Origin: Mucilaginibacter jinjuensis
GTDB lineage: Bacteria > Bacteroidota > Bacteroidia > Sphingobacteriales > Sphingobacteriaceae
Direction: 5' to 3'
Length of the DNA stretch: 64,000 nucleotides
Assembly (NCBI RefSeq): GCF_028596025.1
Contig: NZ_CP117167.1
Span: forward strand, 1,116,001 to 1,180,000
The notes under the pieces were generated by a model that did not search any database, was not told the DNA's origin, and worked only from the letters and a program-made list of their open reading frames with translations. The position numbers and the translations under genes are program-made. Of the stretch, positions 53,608-63,247 are shown piece after piece (position 1 is the first letter of the stretch; every line of letters starts with the position of its first letter).

Positions 53608-53832
53608 CTATAGCTTTTTGGCTTGAAGAAATTTAATCATATCCGACACATCGAATTCAAGTATGTCAGATAAAGCAAACAACTTTCCCACTGTTAAATT
53701 TGATTTGCCCAACTCAGTTTTGCTGTAGGCATTCTGAGATAAGTTAAGCTTATGGGCGACGTAGTCCTGTTTATATCCCTTTGCCTCTCTGACACCACGT
53801 ATATATTCGCCTGCGGCCTTATCACTGTACAT
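53608..53832 (-). CDS. XRE/Cro-family helix-turn-helix regulator
   Basis: A 74-residue protein made of one HTH_3 domain (AGEYIRGVREAKGYKQDYVAHKLNLSQNAYSKTELGKSNLTVGKLFALSDIL). It would bind DNA as a dimer. It lacks a sensing domain and a nearby toxin or phage gene, so its target is unknown. The gene is flanked by long gene-free stretches. Confidence 0.8.
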   Translation of the reverse strand: MYSDKAAGEYIRGVREAKGYKQDYVAHKLNLSQNAYSKTELGKSNLTVGKLFALSDILEFDVSDMIKFLQAKKL

Positions 53833-54955
53833 ATATTGAAAAAAATTATTTACAGATCTTAACTACGCAAGTTTGCTTTCGGTAGTTTCGAGTTGTTTAC
53901 TTTTAAAGTCGTTGCTTCAATTATTAAAAATCGGCCTGTTTGGAGGTAGTTAAAAATTATTTTAATTTCTAATAAATATTTACTAGTCTACCAATTGCCG
54001 GGGGTAAAGCAAAAGCTAAATAATTGAAATAATAGTTATTTACTATATTTTGTTCATTTACAGCCTTTTGCGACGGATGTTACTTGAACGACCTATGAAC
54101 CGGTATGGCACTCAACGGCTGGCTAGTTATCCGGCACCACGAAGACGGAAGGGGCGTTAAAGTTGTCAAAAAAAAACGGTTTAAAACGAAGCCTCCTTGC
54201 AGTGATTGCTTAGAGGCTTCTCCCGAAACATTAATAGCGCGGGCATCTTGCCCACTCGTCAAAGTTACATGGATAAATTTGTATTGCAATGGAGGTCACG
54301 TCGCTGGAAATAACTAAACGAATAAGCTGTCAATTAACACTTACTATGGAGAAGCGTAAATATATTAACCGTCCAAACAAGTAATGACCTATTTGATATG
54401 CGGATAACTAAAGTGCTTTAATGGGATAAGCGAAGATTCGATCAGAATATTATATATATTGATTTAGAAGTAATCCGCTCAAATCCTACAGTATTTATGG
54501 GATATCCGGATAATACTGTTACACAGCATTTGCTATAAAGATAGTTTGACATCATTTTATGGCTCTGTTATTCTTGCTGACTTAGCCAGGAATTAGGGTT
54601 CTGCTGTAAATGTTTGCAAATCTTTATTTAGTCCGGATACTTAGGCAATGTAATGTCTTCTGCAATCCGGACGGCTGCCTATTCGGATTGGTTGAGCGAG
54701 CCAATCTGCAAATAAAAGGCCTTTATATTCTGCGCCTGAAATAAAGCTGCTTCAAGGAGCCAGCTTATTAGCGAAAACTTATGGGCAGTTGCGTTCAGAC
54801 ACTTTACACTGAACTTGATCCGATAACAGGCCTGAAGGGATGATATACTGTTTTTGGATATCGCTGGGATCGAATTACCGCTAAATTTGTTTAGAAATTT
54901 GTCGCGTAATAGGGAACGTCGGGGTAGCTCGTACTAATGCGGAACAGTTGCTTTT
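53833..54955. other. Long gene-poor stretch
   Basis: Includes a minus-strand terminator-like hairpin: GAAGCCTC (54188-54195) with GAGGCTTC (54213-54220), and a T-run on the minus strand further on. No gene is supported; a 70-codon plus frame at 54105 is antisense to a similar minus frame. Confidence 0.4.
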
Positions 54956-55120
54956 ATGGGAGAAATCAAACTTGTCATTGGAGAGGATTATGGACAAAAT
55001 GTTATGCCGATATTAAACAGGTTGGATTTTGATCACACGGATCCGCGGTCATTGTATTACTTTGGGGTACACGATCAGGTGTATATGCTGATAACCGAAC
55101 CTACCTCATTAATGAGTTAG
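54956..55120 (+). CDS. Small hypothetical protein, 54 residues
   Basis: A short frame with coding-like composition: MGEIKLVIGEDYGQNVMPIL, RLDFDHTDPRSLYYFGVHDQ, ending EPTSLMS. There is no motif or neighbour that suggests a role, and it may be a remnant of a larger protein. Confidence 0.3.
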   Translation: MGEIKLVIGEDYGQNVMPILNRLDFDHTDPRSLYYFGVHDQVYMLITEPTSLMS

Positions 55121-55464
55121 AAGAAAGTTGTTTATTTGCTAAAACAGTTGTTGTAACATAAAGGGATACAGGATAGCCGATGTCTTTTCCTAAAGAGTTT
55201 GCATAACTAAATAATAACTAGGGAGTTGATTGCCATCGACCAGACAAATATCCGGGCACAAGGTTATAAAGTAATTGCGGTAAAAGTAGTAAATGTGTAC
55301 TCTGCTAACACGATTATTATGAATTATATGTCAGGAATCAGCAGAGCTTTTTTGCGGAGGCATTTGGGTAAAGACCGGACCTAAGGCTGCTAAGTGATAG
55401 GGTAGTAGTTGCATATTTCCGCTGGTTACTACAGATCCTGTTATGCCATAAGTCGGGGAACAGA
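55121..55464. other. Intergenic, no supported gene
   Basis: Nothing is seen between the small frame and the end of the esterase operon. Confidence 0.4.
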
Positions 55465-57174
55465 TTATGGACTTTTCATATGAGCGGACTGCTCATCCCA
55501 GTTGTCCGTTCTGAATGGCGAGGCCGGCAGGCCTTCTTTGTTATAAAGATTACCGGTCGGATTGTCCGCCCAATTATATCTGACCGCTACTGGATTGGGG
55601 ACTTCATCGGCCGATACGACGATAGAATTTCCATCTATTATTGCCCTGGCCCAAATAAATTTGCCATTATTACCAGCAATTCCAAAACCGGTTAATACTT
55701 TTTGTCCGGGATGCCTGACGGAATCGGCTATTAACCCGCCGCCGGTAGACTTGAAAATTAACCTTAGGGTATGGCCTTCTGCTTTCATGCTCTCATAAAT
55801 AGGCCCTGAGGCTACAATGTGTTCACCATAGGCGACTTGGCGGGCGGTTAAGGCTAAGCGTAATCCAACATCTTTTTTATTAAGCGGGTGAATATTGTCA
55901 GCGTTGCCGATGTCAGTGGTTACAGCCATGCCCGTCAGCGGCAAAGCCAATGTTTTCAGCTGTGCTTCCCGTACCCAGGGCCAGTTGCCTTCTGCGGGAG
56001 TTTTAGCCGGTGCCCTGTAATTAGCAAGTTGTACATACAGGAAAGGTAATTTGTTTTGCTGCCATTTGTCGCGCCAGTCTTCAATAAGTCTTGGGAAAAG
56101 ATCTTTATACTCCAGCGCGTCACTAAGCCGGTCGCCATTACCCTCGCCCTGATACCAAATAACCCCTTTGATGCCATAGGGCACTACGGGAGCTACCATG
56201 GCATTATATAAATTAGCGGGGGCGCCGAAGCCACCTTCGGGGGGCGTCGGTGCTATTGGCCGGGGGTGTATAGGTACCGGCATGGCTGGTGCGGGCTTCC
56301 CCAAGATCTTAGCCTGTGCCGCAATGGAGTCCCATTGTTTTATTTGTTGATTAAAGTTATCGCCGAAATCGGTATTCCACTGTTTCACCGCTAATTGATA
56401 TGCTGCTACTTGATTCGGATAAGTTTTTTTAGCCTGGTCGAGGTTATCAATAAGCTTTTGGTGCGCCTCTACATATCGGTTAAACGAAGGCTTGCGGCTA
56501 AGGCCGTTCTCGCTGATCCATGCCTGAGCGGGTGTGCCGCCCTTGTAAACCCCGATCATACCAACCGGACAATGTAGTTTAATCCTGATCTGCTGCGCAA
56601 AATAGTATCCTGCAGCTGAAAATCCGTGCCAGGCCCATCCGGAACTCGCAAGTAGTTTTGGCGAACAAACTACCCATTTACCATTAAGCGATTCGCTGCC
56701 AGGGTTCAAAATGTCATCTTGGGGAATAAGCGAATAGGCCATTGGCACATAGAAAAAATGAATGAGGGAGTCGGTTGCCCGTGCAATTGTTTCTTGACCA
56801 TTTTGTTCGGTCTGTATGCCAAACTCCATGTTAGATTGCCCTGATGCCACCCATACGTCCCCGATCCAGATATTTTTGAATACGGTTTCACCTGTTTGGT
56901 CTCTGATATGCATTTCATAGGGGCCGCCGGCTTGGTAGGATCCGAGCTTAAGCGTCCATTTGCCATTAGTATCAGCGTCCGCTTGGTAGCTGTGTTGCCG
57001 AAAATTGATAATAACATGTTCACCAGGCAACGCACGTCCCCAGACGGGAATATTCATATTACGCTGCAGTATCATGTTATCGCCGAAAATTGCGGGGAGA
57101 TGTGCCGAAGCGCGGACATGCAAGCCGACCACGGCGAAAAATAAACCTATAAAGAATGAAATCTTGATATTCAT
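55465..57174 (-). CDS. Sialate O-acetylesterase-like (SASA/SGNH) secreted esterase
   Basis: A 569-residue secreted protein (signal peptide to about residue 23, ending RASA). The SGNH-type esterase has VWVASGQSNMEFG with catalytic Ser114, GVIWYQGEGNGD (block III) and DIGNADNIHPLNKK with the catalytic His. A beta-sandwich precedes the catalytic part, as usual in sialate 9-O-acetylesterase-like proteins that remove acetyl groups from sugars such as xylan. It starts 24 bases after the second esterase gene, forming a two-gene operon. Confidence 0.88.
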   Translation of the reverse strand: MNIKISFFIGLFFAVVGLHVRASAHLPAIFGDNMILQRNMNIPVWGRALPGEHVIINFRQHSYQADADTNGKWTLKLGSYQAGGPYEMHIRDQTGETVFKNIWIGDVWVASGQSNMEFGIQTEQNGQETIARATDSLIHFFYVPMAYSLIPQDDILNPGSESLNGKWVVCSPKLLASSGWAWHGFSAAGYYFAQQIRIKLHCPVGMIGVYKGGTPAQAWISENGLSRKPSFNRYVEAHQKLIDNLDQAKKTYPNQVAAYQLAVKQWNTDFGDNFNQQIKQWDSIAAQAKILGKPAPAMPVPIHPRPIAPTPPEGGFGAPANLYNAMVAPVVPYGIKGVIWYQGEGNGDRLSDALEYKDLFPRLIEDWRDKWQQNKLPFLYVQLANYRAPAKTPAEGNWPWVREAQLKTLALPLTGMAVTTDIGNADNIHPLNKKDVGLRLALTARQVAYGEHIVASGPIYESMKAEGHTLRLIFKSTGGGLIADSVRHPGQKVLTGFGIAGNNGKFIWARAIIDGNSIVVSADEVPNPVAVRYNWADNPTGNLYNKEGLPASPFRTDNWDEQSAHMKSP

Positions 57175-57198
57175 CTAATTGGAGATATGGATTGTTAA

Positions 57199-58083
57199 TT
57201 ATTTGCGTTGATCGAACAGCCAGTCCCAAACTTTCTGATCATTATAAGTTACTGTCCAAGCATCATGCCTGACACCAGGGAATTCTGTATAAACAGGTTT
57301 ACCGCCATGTTCTGTGATCGCCTTTACCATATCCCTGGAGCGGCTTACCGGCACAATTTTATCTGAGTCGCCATGAAATACCCAAATTGGTATTCGGCTT
57401 AGTTTCTTTGCAAACCTGATATCGGCTCCCCCGCAGACCGGCATTGCCGCTGCAAATTTATTATTTTCGCGCTGTAGAATTTCCCACGTCGCGTAGCCAC
57501 CCATCGATAAGCCGGTTACATAAATACGCCGCGGGTCGATATTGCTGTTCTCCGATATGACTTTATTTAATAGTTCCATGGCCAAATGAAGCGGCCATGA
57601 AGGGACCTCACGCATTCTATGCGATGTCGCACCAAAATTTGTTTGCACCCATACTGATTCGCCATCGGGGCCGTTTTCAGGCTTTGCCGGGCATTGTGGA
57701 GCTAGTATATAACATTCGTGCTTTTGCCAGAATGGCAATGTTGTAAAGCGCAAAAGTTGCTTTCGGTTATCATTACCGCGCTCCCCGGCGCCATGAAAAA
57801 ATAGCACTAGCGGGTATTTTTTTCCGGGCTGCGTCAAAGCTGGTTTATGAAGGCGGTAAGGCAGCATATGATGTTGTTTTTGAAAGGTAAAAAAAGCGAA
57901 ATCACTAAATTCACTTTCCCATTCCCTGAGCGGGTATTTTTGATAGTCGGGATGAAGCGGATTTACCTGAGAGATTGTATCACCCTTGATTTTACTTTTT
58001 ATTTTTGATCTAAAGTGATTGCCCGCCAGTAATGGAAAAATTAAAATTACGAGCGCCAAGTGGTTATAAACTTTGTTCGTCAT
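57199..58083 (-). CDS. Secreted prolyl-oligopeptidase-like / feruloyl-type esterase
   Basis: A 294-residue alpha/beta hydrolase with an N-terminal hydrophobic segment (HLALVILIFPLLAG). The catalytic serine is Ser193 in TGLSMGGYATW; the oxyanion motif is FFHGAGERGND; the Asp and His are probably in HGDSDKIVP and GVRHDAWT. The layout is that of the phospholipase/carboxylesterase group (LpqC-like) that frees ester-linked groups from plant polysaccharides. It is the first gene of the operon with the sialate-esterase-like gene, so the pair probably de-esterifies one glycan. Confidence 0.85.
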   Translation of the reverse strand: MTNKVYNHLALVILIFPLLAGNHFRSKIKSKIKGDTISQVNPLHPDYQKYPLREWESEFSDFAFFTFQKQHHMLPYRLHKPALTQPGKKYPLVLFFHGAGERGNDNRKQLLRFTTLPFWQKHECYILAPQCPAKPENGPDGESVWVQTNFGATSHRMREVPSWPLHLAMELLNKVISENSNIDPRRIYVTGLSMGGYATWEILQRENNKFAAAMPVCGGADIRFAKKLSRIPIWVFHGDSDKIVPVSRSRDMVKAITEHGGKPVYTEFPGVRHDAWTVTYNDQKVWDWLFDQRK

Positions 58084-59301
58084 AAGCGGGTCGATTTAGT
58101 TTCATGATGTATATTATTTTAATAATGTTCCAAGTTGTCGATTCGCTATTCACGTTTACGACAGCTGAGAATTTGACTACTTCTGCGCCGAATCGAGTGA
58201 CGAACAACAATTGCAAAAGTAGGAGGGAAGATTAATTAAAGCTTAACTGCATATTAACCGACAATAATAATATGATAACAAGTACAACATTCTTCATAAG
58301 TTCGTTTAACTTCTGCCGCTTGATTGTTATCGATGCCTGGGAGAGTTAGGATCACGGAATCTGCGTGTATAAAAAATCGAAAGTGACTTTTACAGATCAT
58401 TAACGGACGAATTATCGAATAAAATGAGCAGGATTATCACTACACGCTATCACAAAGTGACACGAACAGCCCTGAGTTTATGAGAGTCTGTTAACAATCA
58501 TTCATTTCAATTTTCTGCTTTTATAATAAATTTCCAAGGGTTATGTATGCAATCACAAAATACCTCGCAGGCATGGGGGTTAGTTTTACCAGAATATTGT
58601 TTCTCAAAACCGTTCCAGGTATTACGCGACATAATGTAGTAGATATTTGTTAGGGCTGCGCCATCAGCAAAAAAGTGACTGCATCCACGGAAATTTGTCA
58701 CTTTTCACCGGCTGTACAGAACTGAAACTTTGCAGGGTAGATGGCTTAAAGGGACGGAATATCTCAATTTATCGTAATCGCAGCACAACAAGTTAAAGAG
58801 TGACAGTACCATTAACGGGGATGATCATAACGAGCCGTCAAAACGGGTTGCAATTGAAAGAATAAAGATATTTACAATGATAGTGAAATAAAGCAGTGCG
58901 CCAAGCGTGCAGTTCGTGGGATAAGCAACATCAGGGAGACAGTGATTGTATCACGCCAATTAAGGACAATAACAAACGGTAAGCCTTAAAACTTCAAGGT
59001 TGTGACCCATTGGATGAGTGTTGAACTAGCAGCTGGCAAAGCGCTCCCCAGCTATTTTAACAAATCCGGCGGGCAGAAACCCTACAGCCAATGCCACACG
59101 GTTAAAGACCGTAAAATGATGCAATCAGTGATCCCTTTGGCATATAGATGCCACAAGTTTACTGATGACCATATTACTCTATTAATATAGCAATATGGTC
59201 AAATATAACAGCATGTGTTTATGACCGTTTAAATCGGTTTGCCTGCCTTAAAAAGTTCGATTGTCAATTGCTTTACCTCATATTAGAATATTCGCCATTC
59301 A
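58084..59301. other. Long gene-free stretch
   Basis: About 1.2 kb. It contains the promoter side of the esterase operon and two 60-codon frames (58507-58701 minus, 59002-59190 plus) without likeness to any family. Confidence 0.4.
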
Positions 59302-59353
59302 ATATTAAAACAAGTAAGGAACTGTAATTACAGTCCCTTACTTGTTTTAATAT
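59302..59353 (-). terminator. Large palindromic terminator after the DUF892 gene
   Basis: An 18-base arm starting ATATTAAAACAAGTAAGG (59302-59319) and its reverse complement (59336-59353) enclose the palindrome ACTGTAATTACAGT (59321-59334). The minus-strand side ends in an AT-rich run. It follows the stop of the DUF892 gene by six bases. Confidence 0.78.
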
Positions 59354-59358
59354 GGTGT

Positions 59359-59919
59359 TTATTTAACTTCTGCAGCAGCAGCCTCATTAACATAGTTCTC
59401 CGCAACTCGCGTGAGTAGTGAGTCGGCATTTTTTTCTTCCGCCAATGTTTCGTCAAGCAAACTTTGCGCTTCGCTGTAACCTAATGTTCCGGCGAGCGTG
59501 CGTAATATACCGTAAGACGCGATTTCATAATGTTCCACTTTTTGAGCAGCTGATATGATCGCTACATCGCGTACTTCAGTACCTTTATCCGTATCTTCCA
59601 ATAGCTCGGTAGCCTCCTTTAATAGGCCTTCCATGGCCAGGCATTTTTTTGCAGCAGGTTTTTCCCCGATCGAGTCAAACACGCTTTCAAGACGAAGAAT
59701 TTGATTTTTAGTTTCCTCCAGGTGGGTTGTAATAGTTTGTTTCAAATCTTCGGATGTCGCTCCTTTGATAAGTTTCGGCAAAGCTAATGCCAAATGTTTT
59801 TCGGCCCAATAGATGTCTTTGATCTCGTCAATAAATAATTCCTTTAAAGCGCTCTCTGCTTCCGCTGAACGACTTGCAGCTGCTGCCGCCGTTTTGTTGT
59901 TTGTTTTTTTAGCCTTAAT
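59359..59919 (-). CDS. Ferritin-like DUF892 protein (YciE/YciF family), non-canonical start
   Basis: The frame encodes a four-helix ferritin-like stress protein: ALKELFIDEIKDIYWAEKHL at the N-terminal side, then LALPKLIKGATSEDLKQTI, EGLLKEATELL, VEHYEIASYG and DETLAEEKNADSLL. The conserved first helix lies upstream of the TTG at 59793, and no ATG, GTG or TTG exists further up, only an ATT (59917-59919) followed by a typical basic AKKTNNKTAAAAA tail. I therefore extend to that ATT. Either ATT is used as start or the start codon was lost by mutation. Iron or stress functions are known of the family; a role here is inference. Confidence 0.78.
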   Translation of the reverse strand: MKAKKTNNKTAAAAASRSAEAESALKELFIDEIKDIYWAEKHLALALPKLIKGATSEDLKQTITTHLEETKNQILRLESVFDSIGEKPAAKKCLAMEGLLKEATELLEDTDKGTEVRDVAIISAAQKVEHYEIASYGILRTLAGTLGYSEAQSLLDETLAEEKNADSLLTRVAENYVNEAAAAEVK

Positions 59920-60736
59920 GGTAGATTTAATTACTATATAAAGTCTAACGCAATTCGCGTTCCAAGAATCAGGATTTTTAAAATCAGAAGCCGCTGTGAT
60001 GGATGGCTTAATATAGTATCAAGCGATATAGTGATAATGTTGGCAGCAGTAGGCCCGACGCAGAAGACTTTAGAACTGACATTCTGATCAGAACCAATGC
60101 TTTGATAAAAATAACTGAATTCAAGCCGGGCTTTCGCAGTGTATTCAATTGTTCTCCTTCTCCAAATATTTTAGTTAACTTTCTATAACCTATTTTTTTT
60201 GAAACCATTGTTAGCGTTAACAGGTGAACTTAACAATTAGTAGTCAAAGAGTATATTCCAGATGTCGGTCCTTACTACGTCTCCTTTAATATGTTCAATC
60301 TGGTCATCGGTAGTAAGTACTTATTGGTAGGAGTTTATGTTATAATGTTACTATAGTAGAAGAACATAATTCCATTTCAATGAGTTTAACAGGGCTATGG
60401 TTGGTGTTCTAGCAATACGCTTTCAGATATATCCTATCGAAGTTATAACCTTAGCCATAAACATCGAAAGTTGGGAAAAAGCGATTTCGCAAAGCTGTTA
60501 TAGCTGCCAGTCTTAATGCGTTACGGCTAATCAATTCATATCTGATGTTACCCAAACTTTTGTCCCTAACCGACTTCGAGATAACTGACGTGTCTGCTGT
60601 TTTCAACTTGGTCTTTTAAATGTAGTTTCTTTGACATGAGCTTATGAATAAACCATTTCCGAAATATCGTTACGTTGTCTGACCCGATTTCATTTTTTAC
60701 AGTTAAATACTGTCATGTAAGAAATTATGGAGTAAC
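59920..60736. other. Gene-free stretch
   Basis: No supported gene; a 66-codon minus frame (60008-60208) lacks any family likeness. Confidence 0.4.
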
Positions 60737-60760
60737 AAAAAGGCCGCTCGGAGAGCGGCC
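60737..60760 (-). terminator. Rho-independent terminator of the DUF4142 gene
   Basis: GGCCGCTC (60742-60749) and GAGCGGCC (60753-60760) form a perfect eight-base stem with a three-base loop, followed on the minus strand by five T residues (60737-60741). Confidence 0.85.
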
Positions 60761-60786
60761 CACTAAAACTATAGACAAACACACCA

Positions 60787-61365
60787 TTATTTTAAGCCGG
60801 CCTGAATCTTGATGATTTCATCTAAATGGTGTTGAACTATCGGCGCTGTTTTACTGGCAAAGGCTTTTAAATCGGCATCTTTTCCGCCGGATGCTTCATT
60901 CTGCATCAGGGCTAAAGTTTTTTTATGCCCTTCGACCATCGCCGCAACGTAAGCTTTATCAAAAGCTTTACCGCTCAGTTTACTCAGACTGTCACTCTTA
61001 GTCTGGTGCTCGGCATCCAGCCCGGCCGGCAGCATAAGTTTTTCTTTTTGGGCAATGGCTTTGAGTTCTTCATTAGCTTTACCGTGGTCCATGACCATCA
61101 TAGTGCCGAAATCTTTAACCTCCTTGCTTGCACTTTTCGCCGCTGCCATTTTGCCTAGTGCGACTTCAGCCATACCGCCAACTGCGGCTTTGCTTGCAAA
61201 AGTCGTATCAGGCAACGCCGCCACGGATGAGTCTGCCTTAACCGTTGTAGTACTGTCTGTTTTCACAGTGGTGCTGTCTGTTGTCGAAACGGTTTTGTTT
61301 CCGGAACAGGCCTGGAAAGTCACTGCTGTTACGCAGGCTGCAAATAGTAAATTTATATTTTTCAT
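60787..61365 (-). CDS. DUF4142 lipoprotein, helical stress-type protein
   Basis: A 192-residue lipoprotein from the ATG at 61363-61365 (lipobox AVTFQACSGN, Cys20). A Thr/Ser/Lys/Asp-rich linker is followed by the DUF4142 four-helix bundle: FASKAAVGGMAEVALGKMAA, VKDFGTMMVMDHGKANEELK and a late VEGHKKTLALMQNEA. The domain is ferritin-like in fold. The longer frame (13 residues) is not needed. It stands alone, next to the DUF892 gene, which suggests a joint role in stress resistance. Confidence 0.88.
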   Translation of the reverse strand: MKNINLLFAACVTAVTFQACSGNKTVSTTDSTTVKTDSTTTVKADSSVAALPDTTFASKAAVGGMAEVALGKMAAAKSASKEVKDFGTMMVMDHGKANEELKAIAQKEKLMLPAGLDAEHQTKSDSLSKLSGKAFDKAYVAAMVEGHKKTLALMQNEASGGKDADLKAFASKTAPIVQHHLDEIIKIQAGLK

Positions 61366-61620
61366 AATTAGTTGATTTATAAGATAACAAGTAATTGATG
61401 CCATAGTTTAGCTATTCGTCGGTTTTATTAGAAATACCCTTGGTGACCTGTTCCAGCACGGTTGTACTGGCCTTCAGTATATTGCATAAATTTGTCAGAC
61501 CCTTTTCTCAGATTCCTGACGGATCAAATTACTTGATCCGATAACTTAGCTAAAGGCTTACGCACCAAATCAGACTAATAAAAACCGATTTCATGCTATT
61601 GATGTTCCGCAGAATCCAGC
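61366..61620. other. Intergenic, no supported gene
   Basis: Promoter side of the DUF4142 gene; minus-strand coding-like pieces are broken by stops. Confidence 0.35.
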
Positions 61621-61740
61621 CGGCTTCGCGTATCAATGACATAGTAACCAATACAATATATTCCATCGGGCTGGTCCTGTTCATCAAAATAAGCCTACGC
61701 TTCGCAGTGTGTAACTACAAACCCGCCATGTCCGTCGCGT
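61621..61740 (-). pseudogene. Remnant of a PAS/PAC domain
   Basis: On the minus strand, GFVVTHCEA-stop-AYFDEQDQPDG and on to IYCIGYYVIDTRS match the last third of a PAS domain (usual form WEAxAxFDExxxPxGIxCIGYDVT). One stop interrupts it and no kinase follows, so it is a relic of a sensor gene. Confidence 0.4.
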
Positions 61741-62490
61741 TTGCGTCAAGTGGCAGCAAATAACCGACCAGGCATTGAACACTGACAGCCGGTTTCTGCG
61801 CAAATGGACACATCTTTCGGATACAGGGCTACACTAAAACTCCTGCTGAGCAAGGGTGCCGTTGGTGAGTTCAAATTTCGGTCGTAATTTGTTGATATAG
61901 GCATAGCAGCTATCTATCCGATGGCTATCGTAGAAGTAAAAAGAGTAAACAAATTGAATGATGAACACACCCAGATTAAGCCGGATCCTGATTATAATTC
62001 TGTTAATATTCACACTGCCTGGGATGTCTGATATTCGTATGCGGTAGACGAACCCACTTACCAAATCTCTATAGACGGCTTTTATTGACCTGAAGGTATA
62101 AATAAGTTTAACCAAAACATTAAACAAAAGATCGATTGCGCCTATTTTCTATGATAGTTGCAAATCGATACCTACACCTAAAACCCAGTGAATAATTTCC
62201 TGTTTCTTTTAACTGGTATAAACAATTCGCAAATTCCGAAATGGGGAAACTTGATTTTATTTCATCGTAGCTGGCATTGACAAAGTTGGGCCTAATTCGG
62301 TTGAGGCGAGTATAACCCGGAAATAGTTTCATAGAACAGTACTATCTGTACATCTGAGTATTATGGTTAAATAGGATTGTAATAAATGTCAATGATTGTA
62401 ATATTTGTCAACTTGTTAGATAGAAATATAAAAGGCATTTTTATGGCCTATGTTGGTTGCAAATGCTGCCAATTGTGATAAGGTTTAGGT
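61741..62490. other. Gene-poor stretch
   Basis: Two minus-strand frames (61834-62127, 62120-62332) are hydrophobic or basic and match no family; they are not called. Confidence 0.4.
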
Positions 62491-62527
62491 GAAATCCCCG
62501 TGCAGCGATTGTTAGGGGATTTCTTTT
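62491..62527 (+). terminator. Orphan plus-strand terminator
   Basis: GAAATCCCC (62491-62499) and GGGGATTTC (62515-62523) form a perfect nine-base stem followed by TTTT. No plus-strand gene precedes it for more than 9 kb, which suggests it ends a small non-coding RNA or acts as a leader attenuator for the gene at 62553. Confidence 0.65.
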
Positions 62528-62552
62528 ATCGCAAATAATCATTATTTACTTT

Positions 62553-62828
62553 ATGAATCAGCATGATAACACTGATCAGGGCCGGCGTGTCTTGGACCTT
62601 GTTCAGAAATGGCGAATGCAAACTCTCAATGACTCAGAAAATAAAGAGTTAAGCACTTGGTTCTATGCTTTAGAAGGGAGAGAGTTAGGCGGTCCCATTG
62701 AAACCACGGTAAATCTCGTCGAAAGGCGTTTGCATGAGCAACTGTATAATAAGTTGAGTACTAGTGAAAACAATGAACAACTCAACCGTCATCCCTGGCA
62801 TTATAAAAATTCTAATACCGAAAAATAA
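62553..62828 (+). CDS. Small hypothetical protein, FecR-N-like start
   Basis: A 91-residue protein (MNQHDNTDQGRRVLDLVQKW, then NDSENKELSTWFYALEGREL). The helix pair ending in a Trp-Tyr/Phe pattern recalls the cytoplasmic N-terminus of FecR anti-sigma factors, but there is no membrane helix or FecR domain. It lies 44 bases before the next small gene and may be cotranscribed with it. Function unknown. Confidence 0.55.
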   Translation: MNQHDNTDQGRRVLDLVQKWRMQTLNDSENKELSTWFYALEGRELGGPIETTVNLVERRLHEQLYNKLSTSENNEQLNRHPWHYKNSNTEK

Positions 62829-62872
62829 GATTTATTTGACAGTAGCAATGATATAATTATCTTAGGGCTGTT

Positions 62873-63103
62873 ATGGGGCAGCTGTTAAGAATCACTTTCA
62901 ATCAAAAAGATTATATCTTCCAAATTCTAAATCCAAAGCCGTTAAGTAAAACAGATCAGGAAATTCAAGTATTGATTAATGATGTAACCACTACATTGAT
63001 AAGAGATACGAACGGTTGGAGTTCAAAAGAAGAAGCAGATACAGAAAACAAAGAATTATTTAAAGCAATTGGCATGGCAATATCTCTACGATATCGCATT
63101 TAA
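62873..63103 (+). CDS. Small hypothetical protein, 76 residues
   Basis: A short soluble protein (MGQLLRITFNQKDYIFQIL, PLSKTDQEIQVLINDVTTTLI, ending AIGMAISLRYRI) with a beta-alpha pattern. I do not recognise the family. It follows the 62553 gene closely on the same strand and precedes the oxoamine synthase gene by 145 bases. Confidence 0.5.
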   Translation: MGQLLRITFNQKDYIFQILNPKPLSKTDQEIQVLINDVTTTLIRDTNGWSSKEEADTENKELFKAIGMAISLRYRI

Positions 63104-63247
63104 GTGCATGCATTTTTAAATTGATCTACCTCAATCCCTCTGTCATGAAATTGTAAATACCTTCTGAGTTATAATTTTTTAATTTTATCACGTCTGCTAA
63201 AATTGTAATTTAATGATATAAATTACCCTTATCTAAATAGCAAACGT

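Noticed and set aside
54105..54317. 70-codon plus-strand frame
   Set aside because: Overlaps a similar minus-strand frame; neither has a motif and the stretch contains a hairpin.
61834..62332. Two adjoining minus-strand frames
   Set aside because: Hydrophobic or basic composition without family match; look like non-coding or decayed DNA.
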